Assembly (NCBI RefSeq): GCF_003952385.1
Contig: NZ_CP034444.1
Coordinates: forward strand, 806,001 to 870,000
Source: Mesorhizobium sp. M1D.F.Ca.ET.043.01.1.1
GTDB taxonomy: Bacteria > Pseudomonadota > Alphaproteobacteria > Rhizobiales > Rhizobiaceae
Direction of reading: 5' to 3'
Length of the DNA: 64,000 nucleotides
Numbering within the stretch: the stretch's first letter is position 1; each line of letters begins with the position of its first letter. The position numbers and the translations under genes are program-made. Below the pieces are notes generated by a model, which did no database searches, had not been told where the DNA came from, and saw only the letters and a list, made by a program, of their open reading frames with translations. Below are positions 42,641-51,555 of this stretch, piece after piece.

Positions 42641-43217
42641 GCAAAACTCCCTTTCCTAAGATTCAGGCCAAGGGCAGCGTAGATACGTCATGGCCGGGGT
42701 CTTGCCGCAAGCCCGGGGTGCGCCATATATGCTTTCCGGGAGGGACAGATTGCTGCCTCCCAATTCCGCTGATTTTCCGATGTTTCCCGCCCGCCGCTCC
42801 GCGAGGTCGCTGATCATCCTCGCCTGCGCTCATCGTGCCCGGCGCTGACGGCGGCGACGGACAAAATCTGGCCAAAGCAGAAAGAGACGATGCCGGCAGG
42901 ATGAACGTTCAACGTGAAACAATGCCAGCGATCGTATTGTCGATGCCCGATATTTTTCTACAGAAGACAACAATCTTTTTTGGCTTTTCCGGAATTCCCC
43001 AAAAAAATTGCTGTCAATACGCTGCCTGTGCAAATTTCATTCTTGTATGTGAAATATTTCACCCACGACCATTTTTCTGTTGATAACGGGGATAAGTTTT
43101 GATCGCCGTTAAAGCGAGCTAGCAAACCAAAATCATTTCTCCAGCATGAATGCTCTGCGAGTGGGGGCACTCATGTTTGTTTCATTTCATGGATCGGCCT
43201 GGCGGTGGTGCCAGGCC
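42641..43217. other. Long AT-rich leader without a gene
   Basis: About 570 bases separate the glycosyltransferase from the chosen start of the lipoprotein gene. The stretch 42940-43100 is strikingly AT-rich for this genome, with A/T runs such as AATCTTTTTTGG and CCCCAAAAAAATTG. It contains the palindrome at 43049-43062. Short frames here lack ribosome sites and are not reported as genes. Confidence 0.6.
43049..43062. promoter_or_regulatory. Perfect 14-bp palindrome GTGAAATATTTCAC
   Basis: The palindrome lies in the AT-rich leader, about 170 bases upstream of the chosen lipoprotein start (or 84 before the ATG at 43146). A dimeric repressor or activator could bind here. The factor is not encoded next door. 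The arms match no regulator that I can name with confidence. Confidence 0.45.
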
Positions 43218-44486
43218 ATGTGTGCAATTTCCAGCCATACGGCCCACCGGTATCGCTCCATCTGCGCGGTAATGTTTTGCCTCGCAGTCCTCGGCTGCAT
43301 GCCCGAAGATGGTTTTCGCCACTATGCCGGCGCGGTCGGTCCGGATCTCTATTCAAGGCAGACCGTGGCCAACACCGCCCTCCTCGACGCCTATACAAGC
43401 AACATCTGTACTCAGGCGGGCCTGGCGGCAGGAGGCCATTGCATCATCAGCACGACGGCCGACTGGAAAAACTTCGTCGACATGGGGCTTTATGACATCG
43501 ATCAGCGATGCGACACCTTTCTCGACGGCCTTTACTACAAAGCCAAGACCGGCGATTCGATCCTCGCGCAGATTTCGGATACCGGCAATTTCACCGCCTC
43601 CGTGCTCGACGCCACGTCTTCTTCGGCCGCATCGATAAAGATCGTCGCGGCTGCTTTCGGCCTGGTCGAGAACACTTTCCGCAACACAAACAAAACCCTT
43701 CTGGAGGCGCTTGACGCGACAACCGTGAAGTCGATCGTTTTCCGCCGTCAGCAACAGATCAAGCAACAGATCTACAGCACGACCATCTGGAACAAGCCGC
43801 AGGCCCTTCATGCGCTGCGCACCTATCTGCGCGTCTGCATGCCGTTTGCCATCGAAATGGAAGCCAATGCGGTGCTGACGACCGCCCAATGGACAGAGGG
43901 CGACGTCGGAAAATCACCGATCGTTTTCAGGGAGCAGACGGGGCCGCTGGGCGGGGATGCGACTGTCGACGTAGGGCGGGGTCGCAACAGAACTCCCGTC
44001 AAATCGTGGGAGTCTGTCAATACCAGTGGCATCCCGATCGATTTGCCCACGGCCCAAGCCATCCAAAACGCCTTGTGCTTCGCGGGATCGCAGGCGGATG
44101 GCAAATACGGTGACCAGACCGAGGCCGGCCTGAAGCTTTTCGAGGTGACCGTGGCGCGGCAGTACAAGTCAAAGGAGTGGCGCCAAGCCTCAGTGAAGCT
44201 CGATCTCTCCGACATTGGCAAACTGCGAGACAATCAGACTTGCGAGCAGGGCGCCCGGAATTATCTTGAGCGAGCCTTGTTTAAGGAAGGTTTTCTCGTC
44301 TCGCTCAAGGGCTTCCTGAAATCGAAATATGGAGACGCCGTCAAAGATACGGCGACGCTCGATGACCTCAGGGAATTGGTGCAGAAATTTAAAGACGAAA
44401 AAGGGATCGATTCCGGCCCAAATGGAATGTTCAAGAACCAAATAACACCTGACTTTGTGGCGGCGTCCGGAATATTCAGCTCATAG
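43218..44486 (+). CDS. Lipoprotein with peptidoglycan-binding-like domain
   Basis: With the ATG at 43218 the protein has 422 residues and begins with a lipoprotein signal: basic HRYRS, hydrophobic ICAVMFCLAV, lipobox VLGC with Cys27. A longer start at 43146 is possible but buries the lipobox. The mature part is helical (about 60-200). It then has a stretch that looks like a peptidoglycan-binding module (AIQNALCFAGSQADGKYG followed by DQTEAGLKLFE, about 275-305) and a charged C-terminus. I recognise no full-length family. It is the first gene of a three-gene operon with a multi-domain wall hydrolase and a membrane protein, which suggests an envelope-anchored partner of the hydrolase. Confidence 0.75.
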   Translation: MCAISSHTAHRYRSICAVMFCLAVLGCMPEDGFRHYAGAVGPDLYSRQTVANTALLDAYTSNICTQAGLAAGGHCIISTTADWKNFVDMGLYDIDQRCDTFLDGLYYKAKTGDSILAQISDTGNFTASVLDATSSSAASIKIVAAAFGLVENTFRNTNKTLLEALDATTVKSIVFRRQQQIKQQIYSTTIWNKPQALHALRTYLRVCMPFAIEMEANAVLTTAQWTEGDVGKSPIVFREQTGPLGGDATVDVGRGRNRTPVKSWESVNTSGIPIDLPTAQAIQNALCFAGSQADGKYGDQTEAGLKLFEVTVARQYKSKEWRQASVKLDLSDIGKLRDNQTCEQGARNYLERALFKEGFLVSLKGFLKSKYGDAVKDTATLDDLRELVQKFKDEKGIDSGPNGMFKNQITPDFVAASGIFSS

Positions 44487-44509
44487 CAAAATAATAGAAG
44501 GTGGCTAGA

Positions 44510-46495
44510 ATGTATTATCAATTTCAGCAACCGACTACTTTGAAAACAAAACCTGATCTGGCGGCTGAGGACGGACCCTTGGTAAACGTCAGCGAGATAG
44601 GGTTCGTCACCGCTGAGCAGGATAACTGGGTCCAGCTTACCGTCTATGACAAGCTGACGGATCCAGCTATCGGCTGGGCTCGCAAGATCGGCGACGGTGA
44701 TCAGGTCCGGCTGGTCGAGGTAGCAGCTCCGCCGCGCATCGAGTTCGGCATCTGGTCCTTCATCAAGGGCTGTGTCGACGCGGAGTTCTGGATCAACGGT
44801 CTGGATCCCAAGACGCCGTTTTTCGTCACCGCGGACTATCTGATCGCCTGGGCGCTGATCGAGACCGGCAATCTCACCGATACCAAGAACAAGTTCGGCA
44901 ATATCGCTTCCAAAACTCCACCGGGCGACGGGACCGGCCCGTTCCAGCTGACGACGGACGAATGGAAGACCTTTTTGGAGGACCCGCTCGGCGCGGATTA
45001 TTCCACCGCCAGCAGGGAGCTTGGCCTCGACCAGATCGCCGGCGCCGCCTTCCTCGCCCGCAAGGCGATGTCCGATATCTCGGCGGCCATCACCCAGAAT
45101 GATGCCGCGGCAGGGATGACTGACACCCAAACTGTGGCCGGGCCCTATACTCCCGCCTATATCGACGTCCTCCTGGCGCATATGTTCGGCCTGCCGACTG
45201 CGATCAAGTTTCGCGCCATGAAGCTTGCCGGCCAGGGCGGCACGGCCGCCAAAGAGGTGCTCGCGCAGTCGTTCGGCGCCGCCGACGTGGAAACGCTTCT
45301 TACGACGCGCGAGAATGTGCTCAAGGACTGGGACTCCAAGGTCGAGGAGACCGTCGACGGCGCGATTGTCAATGTGGAGAAATTGTTGCAGGCCGCTTTT
45401 GCCAAGGCATTCGCCCTGATCAAGGAGCAAGCGCCCGAAGACCTGCCAAACTCCGACGGCGACGCGCCATGGATGCCAGTGGCGGAAGCCGAACAGGCGG
45501 CCTGGGCGCCGCTGGGCGACGAGACGACGCCGGCAGCGCAGGCGCGCATCCGCGAGTATTTCCAGGCCGTAGAGCGGCCATTGGCAGCCGGGGCACAGAT
45601 TCCGCCCTGGTGCGGCGGCTTCGCGGGCTTTTGCGTGAACAAGGCCAGCCCGGCGCTGCTGAAGACAATCAAGGATCCTCCGGTCTCGGGCAGTTGGCGG
45701 TCCTTCGGCAACGAAACGGTGCCGCTCGGTGATCCAAGCCCGCCCAAAGGCGCGGTGGTGGTGCTGTCTCCCGACAAAAATTCGTCCAGCGCCAGCCATG
45801 TCGGCTTCTTCTCGCGCTATCTCGGCTCCGACAACGAGCAGGTGGAGTTGCTAGGCGGCAACCAGAGCGACCGCGTCACCCTCACCAAGTTCGACCGGGC
45901 CAAGATCCTTGCCATTCGCTGGCAGAGCGCTGCGAAAACCCAGGACGACAACGCCGCCGGCGCTGCCAATGCAGGACAATTGAGCACCCTGCTCGACTTC
46001 ATCGGCCAGTTCGAGAGCGGCAAGAACTACAATGCCTTTTTCGGCAAGTCCGGCAACACCGACAATCCTCCCGTGGCAAGCATGAAGGTCAGCGAAATCC
46101 TGATTTTCCAGGACAAGATGGTCGCCAACAACAAGATCTCCTCGGCCTGCGGAAAGTACCAGATCGTCAGGAAAACGCTGAAGGGGCTGATCAGCAGCGG
46201 CGTCATCAAAACGACCGACGTCTTCAGCCCGGCAAACCAGGACATGCTGGCGATAGCGCTGATGAAGGGACGAGGGCTGGGTAGCTTTCTCACCAATCCG
46301 ATGACGGGCGATCGCGTCCAGCAATTCATGCTGAGCCTGGCCAAGGAATGGGCTTCGATGCCGGTGCCTTTCGACACCAGGGGCAGATTCAGGAGGGTTG
46401 CGAGAGGCGAGAGCTATTACGCCAGCGACGGCGTCAACAAGTCGCTGACCACGCCCGAGCTTTTCGAAGCAGCCGTCAGGAGCATCCACGCCTGA
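44510..46495 (+). CDS. Multi-domain peptidoglycan hydrolase (SH3 + lytic transglycosylase-like + NlpC/CHAP-like + lambda-lysozyme-like)
   Basis: From ATG 44510 (AAGGTGG upstream) the protein has 661 residues. Visible modules: a bacterial SH3-like domain (1-70); a lysozyme/transglycosylase-like segment (about 105-240) with Glu118 in ALIETGN and GTGPFQLTTDEW; a TIGR02594/CHAP-like cysteine peptidase or amidase (about 325-475) with Cys368 in PPWCGGFAGFC, His430 in ASHVGFF and ELLGGNQSDRV; and a C-terminal domain (about 490-630) like phage lambda endolysin R, with Glu502 in IGQFESGKNY and SSACGKYQIVRKTL. No signal peptide is seen. Each module resembles an enzyme or binding unit acting on peptidoglycan. 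How it reaches the wall is unknown; the neighbouring membrane protein may help. Confidence 0.8.
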   Translation: MYYQFQQPTTLKTKPDLAAEDGPLVNVSEIGFVTAEQDNWVQLTVYDKLTDPAIGWARKIGDGDQVRLVEVAAPPRIEFGIWSFIKGCVDAEFWINGLDPKTPFFVTADYLIAWALIETGNLTDTKNKFGNIASKTPPGDGTGPFQLTTDEWKTFLEDPLGADYSTASRELGLDQIAGAAFLARKAMSDISAAITQNDAAAGMTDTQTVAGPYTPAYIDVLLAHMFGLPTAIKFRAMKLAGQGGTAAKEVLAQSFGAADVETLLTTRENVLKDWDSKVEETVDGAIVNVEKLLQAAFAKAFALIKEQAPEDLPNSDGDAPWMPVAEAEQAAWAPLGDETTPAAQARIREYFQAVERPLAAGAQIPPWCGGFAGFCVNKASPALLKTIKDPPVSGSWRSFGNETVPLGDPSPPKGAVVVLSPDKNSSSASHVGFFSRYLGSDNEQVELLGGNQSDRVTLTKFDRAKILAIRWQSAAKTQDDNAAGAANAGQLSTLLDFIGQFESGKNYNAFFGKSGNTDNPPVASMKVSEILIFQDKMVANNKISSACGKYQIVRKTLKGLISSGVIKTTDVFSPANQDMLAIALMKGRGLGSFLTNPMTGDRVQQFMLSLAKEWASMPVPFDTRGRFRRVARGESYYASDGVNKSLTTPELFEAAVRSIHA

Positions 46496-46537
46496 CACAG
46501 ACATCATCCACGCGTCGGTTTTGATCGGGGACAAAGC

Positions 46538-48148
46538 ATGATGGAGAAGATGACGTCGCGGACAGCTGCCGGCTTTTTCACGCTTGCGGGCGTGATCTTG
46601 CTCGGCCTTTGCCTGGTCTCGGTGGCATGGCAGAAACTGCATGGCGGCAGCGATCCGACCGACAAGGATTGCAGGGACAATTTGAAATTCACCGTGAGCG
46701 ACAGCCAGAAGGCGGCAATCGTCGACGGACGATTGCAGTTGCTGGGCGTCTGGCCGGAGCTTACTTCGATCAACCGCCATGTCTGCGTTGCCGTCGGCGG
46801 CGTCGTCTCAACGGCCGCCGAAGCGCATCTGAGCGACGAGATAGTACGGGCAAGGAAGGCGCGTGACGACGCGCAGGCCATCTATGACAACGCAAGCGGC
46901 GCCGCACGAGACACCGCATGGGACAAGCTGCAAGTCGCCAACACGACGCTGTCGACGACCCTTGCAGTCGCGGCAAGCCAGCCGAAGCCGGTGGAGCTGT
47001 CGGTCTTCCTGAACGGCAAGACGATCCCCGACCTCGCCGTGAAGGCTTATCCCGTATCGGCCCCGCAAATCCTGCGGATATTGCTGAAAGTGCCGGCGAA
47101 TGCGGGGGACAGCGGCGCCACCTTCTGGCGCGAACTGCTGAGCGCCAGCACTGCCACCGTGAACGGAGCCGACATCAAGGCGACCGACCACGATGTGAAG
47201 CTTGGCCAGAAGGCTGTCGTCGTCGGCCTCTCGCGCAGCGCCGCCTCAATGCCCGAGGCGGTCGGCGATACCGAAGTGATTGTAGCGATTTACAATGTCG
47301 CGACTCTTTGGGCAGGCATTCTTTCGTTCCTGTGCTTTGCCCTAGGCTTTTGCGGCCTGGCGCGGCAGACGACGCTGTTGCGCGACAATGCCAAGACCAA
47401 CAACGCATCGCGCCTGGCCAAGGAGAAACTGGCGGCGGTGGAGACGGCCGACGCCGATGCAAAGGCAAAAGCGAAAGGCGCGGCCGATATCAGCGCGAAG
47501 GCCAAGGCCGATGCCGACGCGGCCGACGATGTCGTCGCCAAGGCTGCCGACGAGGCGGCAAAGGCTGCCGCGACCGACGCGGCGAGCAAGGCCGGCGCCG
47601 CACTGGCGACCGCCCAGGCCGAGGCATCGGCTGCGGCCAAGGCGGCGGATGATGCGGCCACGGCGTTGAAAGCAGCGCAAGCCAATGCCCTCGAGGCCGC
47701 AACGGCGGGCGACATCGAGCAGCCGACCGGGCCCTACAGCCTGGCTCGCACGCAGATCGCGTTCTGGATGTTCCTTACCATCGGTGGTTTCGTCTTCATC
47801 TGGCTGACCATGGGCCTTTATCTGGGCCTCATCACCGCCGGCATTCTCGTGCTGCTGGGCATCAGTGCGACTTCCGGCCTGGCGGCCATCAGCCTCAACG
47901 GCGACAGCGACAAAGACAGCGTTTCGAAGTCGTTCTTCCTGGATATCCTCAGCGACGGCGACGGGCCAGCGTTGCACCGCATCCAGGCAGTGGCGTGGAC
48001 CTGCATTCTCGGCATTCTTTTCACGTGGAATGTCGTCTGGAACTTCACCTTCATCGATTTCGACACCAATCTCCTGCTTTTGATCGGCGTCGCGCAGGGC
48101 ATGTATCTCGGCTTTAAATGGCAGGAAGCGCCGGCCAAACCGCAATGA
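46538..48148 (+). CDS. Multi-pass membrane protein with Ala-rich coiled coil
   Basis: The 536-residue protein has a first helix (about 11-30), a large presumably periplasmic domain with beta character (35-240), and a second helix (about 247-275). A roughly 110-residue Ala/Asp/Lys coiled coil (about 285-392) follows. The C-terminal four-helix module begins SLARTQIAFW (401-410) and includes VLLGISATSG, the loop DILSDGDGPALHRIQ and LLLLIGVAQGMYLGFKW. I recall this C-terminal module from other uncharacterised bacterial membrane proteins but know no function. It ends the operon, 42 bases after the hydrolase. A pore, anchor or export role for the hydrolase is speculation. Confidence 0.75.
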   Translation: MMEKMTSRTAAGFFTLAGVILLGLCLVSVAWQKLHGGSDPTDKDCRDNLKFTVSDSQKAAIVDGRLQLLGVWPELTSINRHVCVAVGGVVSTAAEAHLSDEIVRARKARDDAQAIYDNASGAARDTAWDKLQVANTTLSTTLAVAASQPKPVELSVFLNGKTIPDLAVKAYPVSAPQILRILLKVPANAGDSGATFWRELLSASTATVNGADIKATDHDVKLGQKAVVVGLSRSAASMPEAVGDTEVIVAIYNVATLWAGILSFLCFALGFCGLARQTTLLRDNAKTNNASRLAKEKLAAVETADADAKAKAKGAADISAKAKADADAADDVVAKAADEAAKAAATDAASKAGAALATAQAEASAAAKAADDAATALKAAQANALEAATAGDIEQPTGPYSLARTQIAFWMFLTIGGFVFIWLTMGLYLGLITAGILVLLGISATSGLAAISLNGDSDKDSVSKSFFLDILSDGDGPALHRIQAVAWTCILGILFTWNVVWNFTFIDFDTNLLLLIGVAQGMYLGFKWQEAPAKPQ

Positions 48149-48179
48149 CTGGCACACAATCGCCTGACAACAGGAGAAA

Positions 48180-49832
48180 CTAGCCCTGGCGGCCTTCCTG
48201 GGCGACCTGGGTGGGCGACCTGGTCAGGCGGGGCACCACGACGAGGCGCTTGATCTTGCCTTTCTTGTAGGCGGCAAGGAAGCGGTGATAGTCCTTGAAG
48301 ACGACGCAGCCGTTGGATTCGGCGCGGCCGCCGCGCAGCATATAGGTGTGCGCGAGCAGGCCGTTGCGGTTATATTTGTTGTTGCCGCTGGTCGGCGTCA
48401 GCCGGATCGCCTCGACGCCGTGGAAGCGCGATTCACGCATCGACAGATTGTAGGTGTCGGGCGGCGTCGGGCCGACATTCTTGCGGTTGACGAAGCGCGG
48501 CTGGTCGACCATCGAGCCATACCCCGAATGCGCCTCGAGCTTCGAGCCGTCGGGCATGTAGACGGTCGCCGCCGAGATGTCGTAGACGGCGACGCCATTG
48601 CCCGTCGAAGGCGAATTGAACAGGCTCCCGAAAGCCCTGCCGAGGCCGCCGCGCTCAGGCGTGTCCGGCTTGGCATAGGCGAGCATCTCGGAGGGCTGCG
48701 CCTTGCCGCGCTTGGCGGGCTTAGAGTCCGGCACGAGAGGCTTCGAGCCCTGCACACCCGAAAGCGCCTGGTCGGAGAGCCTCAGCGAGCGCGGCGACTG
48801 CTGGCCTTCCGCGGTATCGACGGCGGCCGGCTGCGGCTTGGCAGGTTCCGGCCTGGCTGGCTGGGGCCTGGCCGCCTGGCTTGCCTGCGACTTGGCCGGT
48901 TCCGGCTTGCGCTCGGCATTCTGTTCGGGCGCCTCGGTCGCGCGCTCGAGCGTGGCCCGCGGCCTCAAGCCGGGCACGGCGATGCTATCGGGCAAGCCAT
49001 CCTGCGGCGGCACCGAGGCGACCTGCACTTCAGCCTGTCCACCGTCGGGAGCACCCGCCGAAAGATCGGGCGCATCGCTGTTGGCGAGCGCGACGGCGGT
49101 CGGCACGTCGACCGTCTCTTCGGGCATGACATTGGCTAGGGCAAGCGCCAGCTCGGACGCACGCTTGACATCGACCTGGCTTGAGCCGAAGCGTGCCTCG
49201 GCCGGACCGCTCGGATCGCTCTGGGCGGCGCCGCCGAAGCGGCTCGCCGCCGGCAGGCTCGCAAGCAGGAAGGGCGCGTTCTCCGCGCGATGGAAGGCAT
49301 CGGCGAGTTTCTGCGGCGAAAGCCCGGCGCGCTTGACCACGGTGTCGAAACGGTCGGCGACATCCGCGGCGGAAGCCTCCAGAACGACCTTCTCACGCGC
49401 AACGCTGATCTTTTCAAAAGCGACGCTATCCGGCGTCGCCGGCTTCAGGCGCGCCGCCTTGCCGTCATGGGTTACAGCGGAGGGCGCGAAGCTGGTGGCG
49501 AGACCGACACAGTCGGCATCGCAGCCGCCGGTGAGCGAGCCCGTCTTGTAGCCGCCGGCCGCGGCAAGGCGCGGCGCCCAGGCATTGGCAAGGTGGCGGC
49601 GCTGGCCGGCGAGCGCGATGTTGCGCGGCGCGACCAGGCTCTGCGGCAATCCGTTGGAGGCAGCGGTGAGCGAGGTGCTTACCGAATAGAGCCCTGCCAC
49701 GGTCGCCACCGACCATAGGGCGAGCGCGGCGCCGACAGCGGGCACCACAACCCAACGATGACCACCAGATTTCTTCGAAGTTACCCCCTCTTCAGGAGTG
49801 TCACCCCGGTTCTTCAAACGCAAAAACGCCAT
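48180..49832 (-). CDS. DUF2778 (Tlde1-like) L,D-transpeptidase-type protein
   Basis: With the ATG at 49832 the 550-residue protein has an N-terminal cytosolic tail, one membrane helix (about 28-50) and a long periplasmic low-complexity region rich in Ala, Pro, Gln and Lys. The C-terminal DUF2778 domain has its invariant cysteine Cys509 in ESNGCVVF, preceded by HTYMLRGGRA and HGVEAIRLTP. The family includes the type VI effector Tlde1, which acts as L,D-carboxypeptidase/transpeptidase on peptidoglycan; chromosomal rhizobial members may be housekeeping. No VI secretion genes are near. It converges on the hydrolase operon, with only 31 bases between stops. An ATG 21 bases further upstream is an alternative start. 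Confidence 0.82.
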   Translation of the reverse strand: MAFLRLKNRGDTPEEGVTSKKSGGHRWVVVPAVGAALALWSVATVAGLYSVSTSLTAASNGLPQSLVAPRNIALAGQRRHLANAWAPRLAAAGGYKTGSLTGGCDADCVGLATSFAPSAVTHDGKAARLKPATPDSVAFEKISVAREKVVLEASAADVADRFDTVVKRAGLSPQKLADAFHRAENAPFLLASLPAASRFGGAAQSDPSGPAEARFGSSQVDVKRASELALALANVMPEETVDVPTAVALANSDAPDLSAGAPDGGQAEVQVASVPPQDGLPDSIAVPGLRPRATLERATEAPEQNAERKPEPAKSQASQAARPQPARPEPAKPQPAAVDTAEGQQSPRSLRLSDQALSGVQGSKPLVPDSKPAKRGKAQPSEMLAYAKPDTPERGGLGRAFGSLFNSPSTGNGVAVYDISAATVYMPDGSKLEAHSGYGSMVDQPRFVNRKNVGPTPPDTYNLSMRESRFHGVEAIRLTPTSGNNKYNRNGLLAHTYMLRGGRAESNGCVVFKDYHRFLAAYKKGKIKRLVVVPRLTRSPTQVAQEGRQG

Positions 49833-50268
49833 ACGACCACTCTCAATCGGCATGCCGGTTTTGCGGACCTGGCACCCGTCACGATCACAGTTCGCCTGGT
49901 GCCCCCTGCACCTTCACGCGTCTGTTGCCGATTGATTCAAAAGATGGACAAAGATGGTTAACCAATCCCTCCACCAATCGCCATTGTGGCGACGGTCCAT
50001 ACGAAAAAAGAGCCCTCCATGGTCTTCGCCACGGTAAAAATGCTCTCCCTCGCCCGCTTTTGCTGCCCGTTTTTGCGGGCTGAGTCAAGCAAACGCGAAG
50101 GTTTTGCCCTCTCGGACGATCGCCAGCTAAGGACGGATTGAGGTAAAAAAGCGGCAGGAAGAGCCTGGCGTGGCGAGGTGCGGCAGTTCTTCGCGAGCGG
50201 AATGCGACGCGCAGCCCCGTGGCGGGAGGGACGGCTCCGCCGCGTGCCGAAAATCAAGGACAGGGCTA
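49833..50268. other. Intergenic stretch, no gene supported
   Basis: About 430 bases between the DUF2778 gene and a small gene at 50269. Several overlapping frames exist on both strands, but none has a ribosome site or recognisable product. I see no repeat or strong hairpin. The DUF2778 promoter presumably lies at its left end. Confidence 0.5.
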
Positions 50269-50502
50269 TCAAGCCAGGTCGCTTCGCACCCTGGCCGCGC
50301 GGCGCTTCGAAAGCGAGTGCCACAACTCCACTTCAGCGGTGAAGCCGCTTTGGAACGCTTGGATGACGTCGCGGGCAAGCTGTTTTCTTTGGTCGCCGTC
50401 CTTAAGGGCCAGACGGCGCTCGTTGCACAGTTGGTCAAATACCTTCTGGAGAAGCTCAAGCTCGCCTGGGCCAAATATGCCGCTGTGTTTGGTGAAAACC
50501 AT
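50269..50502 (-). CDS. Small conserved-looking hypothetical protein
   Basis: The 77-residue product (VFTKHSGIFGPGELELLQKV) is amphipathic and helical, with a clean body (FDQLCNERRLALKDGDQRKQ) and a basic end. Composition and the absence of a competing gene suggest it is real. I have an impression of similar short proteins in rhizobia but cannot name a family or function. Frames overlapping it on the plus strand look like shadows. Confidence 0.55.
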   Translation of the reverse strand: MVFTKHSGIFGPGELELLQKVFDQLCNERRLALKDGDQRKQLARDVIQAFQSGFTAEVELWHSLSKRRAARVRSDLA

Positions 50503-50807
50503 AACGCTTCCCTCCCCTTGGATGGGCGAAAGCGCGATCTGCTCTTTCAGCGTCCGTGTGCCTCTGCCGGGTGCGGACGACAGAGCATCCTACACCCTTC
50601 GAGGCGGCGTAGCGATTCCTTCGTAGTCGTAGATCGGGTCTTCAAATTGAGACACCCATCGGCCGGGGTCCCCAGGCTCAGCGGCGCTGGCGCGGTTCAC
50701 CTTTTGAATCGCTTACCCGATCTAACTATTTGTTTTTACGTAATGCCTGACGAAATCGCTGCGCATTTTCCCGGAATTGCTCCCAAGAACCGGCGAGCGT
50801 CGCAAAT
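50503..50807. other. Intergenic stretch, nothing recognised
   Basis: About 300 bases with a short AT-rich patch (CTAACTATTTGTTTTTACG near 50720-50738) that could hold a promoter for the small gene to the left. No gene, repeat or RNA is apparent. Confidence 0.4.
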
Positions 50808-51287
50808 TCAGCGCATCTGGTCCGGGCCGTCGGCAACCCCCACGTGATGCCGGTAGACCATTCCCCAGCCCTTCCAGCCGGTGAACAGCAGGACAAGCAC
50901 AACGATCAGCGACAGGACGAGGCCAACCGGCAGCACCGCCGCCTCGCCTTGGGCATATCGCGAGTACCAGTTGTAAAGCTCAATCAGGACGACGAGCGCA
51001 TTGCCGCCGGCGTGCAGCCATACGTCCTGGAGATTGCGGATCTGTGCATCGCCGAGCACATCGGTCAGACCGGCAAGAGCGGCCAGCGCGGCCATGATCA
51101 GACCGCCCCCGAGCAGCCAGAGCGTCGGCGTGACCCAGGCCGGATTGCCGGTCCGCCAGAAGATGAGGTCGCAAACGAAGGTCGCGACAAAGAAGGCGAT
51201 CGGGAACGGGATCAGCATTGCATGGACAGGATGGCCGGCAATGCTCGCCGTGCTGTGCGGATTGTGGGGGATCGTATGGTTAGCCAT
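50808..51287 (-). CDS. DUF2231 family membrane protein
   Basis: The 159-residue protein has the DUF2231 layout: GHPVHAMLIPFPIAFFVAT (about 18-36) followed by four membrane helices, with conserved histidines at HPVHAM and in DVWLHAGGNALVV. The histidine pattern resembles small heme or metal membrane proteins, but no activity is established for the family. It ends VYRHHVGVADGPDQMR. Monocistronic. The gap to the methyltransferase gene at 51556 is about 270 bases and featureless. Confidence 0.83.
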   Translation of the reverse strand: MANHTIPHNPHSTASIAGHPVHAMLIPFPIAFFVATFVCDLIFWRTGNPAWVTPTLWLLGGGLIMAALAALAGLTDVLGDAQIRNLQDVWLHAGGNALVVLIELYNWYSRYAQGEAAVLPVGLVLSLIVVLVLLFTGWKGWGMVYRHHVGVADGPDQMR

Positions 51288-51555
51288 CGTAATGCCTCCC
51301 GGGGGGCGTGGCGAGCGCCGCCCTCAGGCCACATCACAACGCATCACGGGCTTGGCGGCAAAAGAGCCGGATACATACGAACTCCGGTAGCCTCGGAATG
51401 TTCCACAAGCTTGGCCGGTGCGGGCGCTTCAACGCCCGACAGCAACGACCGGCATAACCCCATATGCCGCTGCGCGGATCTCGGTCGAAACCGAGCCAAA
51501 ACAAACATTTATGTGCTAGTCTTGCGAGCCATCGAATGAACGGCTGGTAATCGCA

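Noticed and set aside
43078..43096. DnaA-box-like or origin-like sequence (CTGTTGATAACGGGGATAAG)
   Set aside because: Only one loose match in an AT-rich patch, with no cluster of boxes and no replication genes.
43146..48148. Prophage lysis cassette
   Set aside because: The lambda-lysozyme-like domain suggested it, but no capsid, tail, terminase, holin or integrase genes are present, and the lipoprotein and coiled-coil protein are not typical of phage.
48180..49832. Type VI secretion effector locus, suggested by the Tlde1-like domain
   Set aside because: No T6SS structural, PAAR, VgrG or immunity gene is in the window, and DUF2778 proteins are common chromosomal genes in rhizobia.
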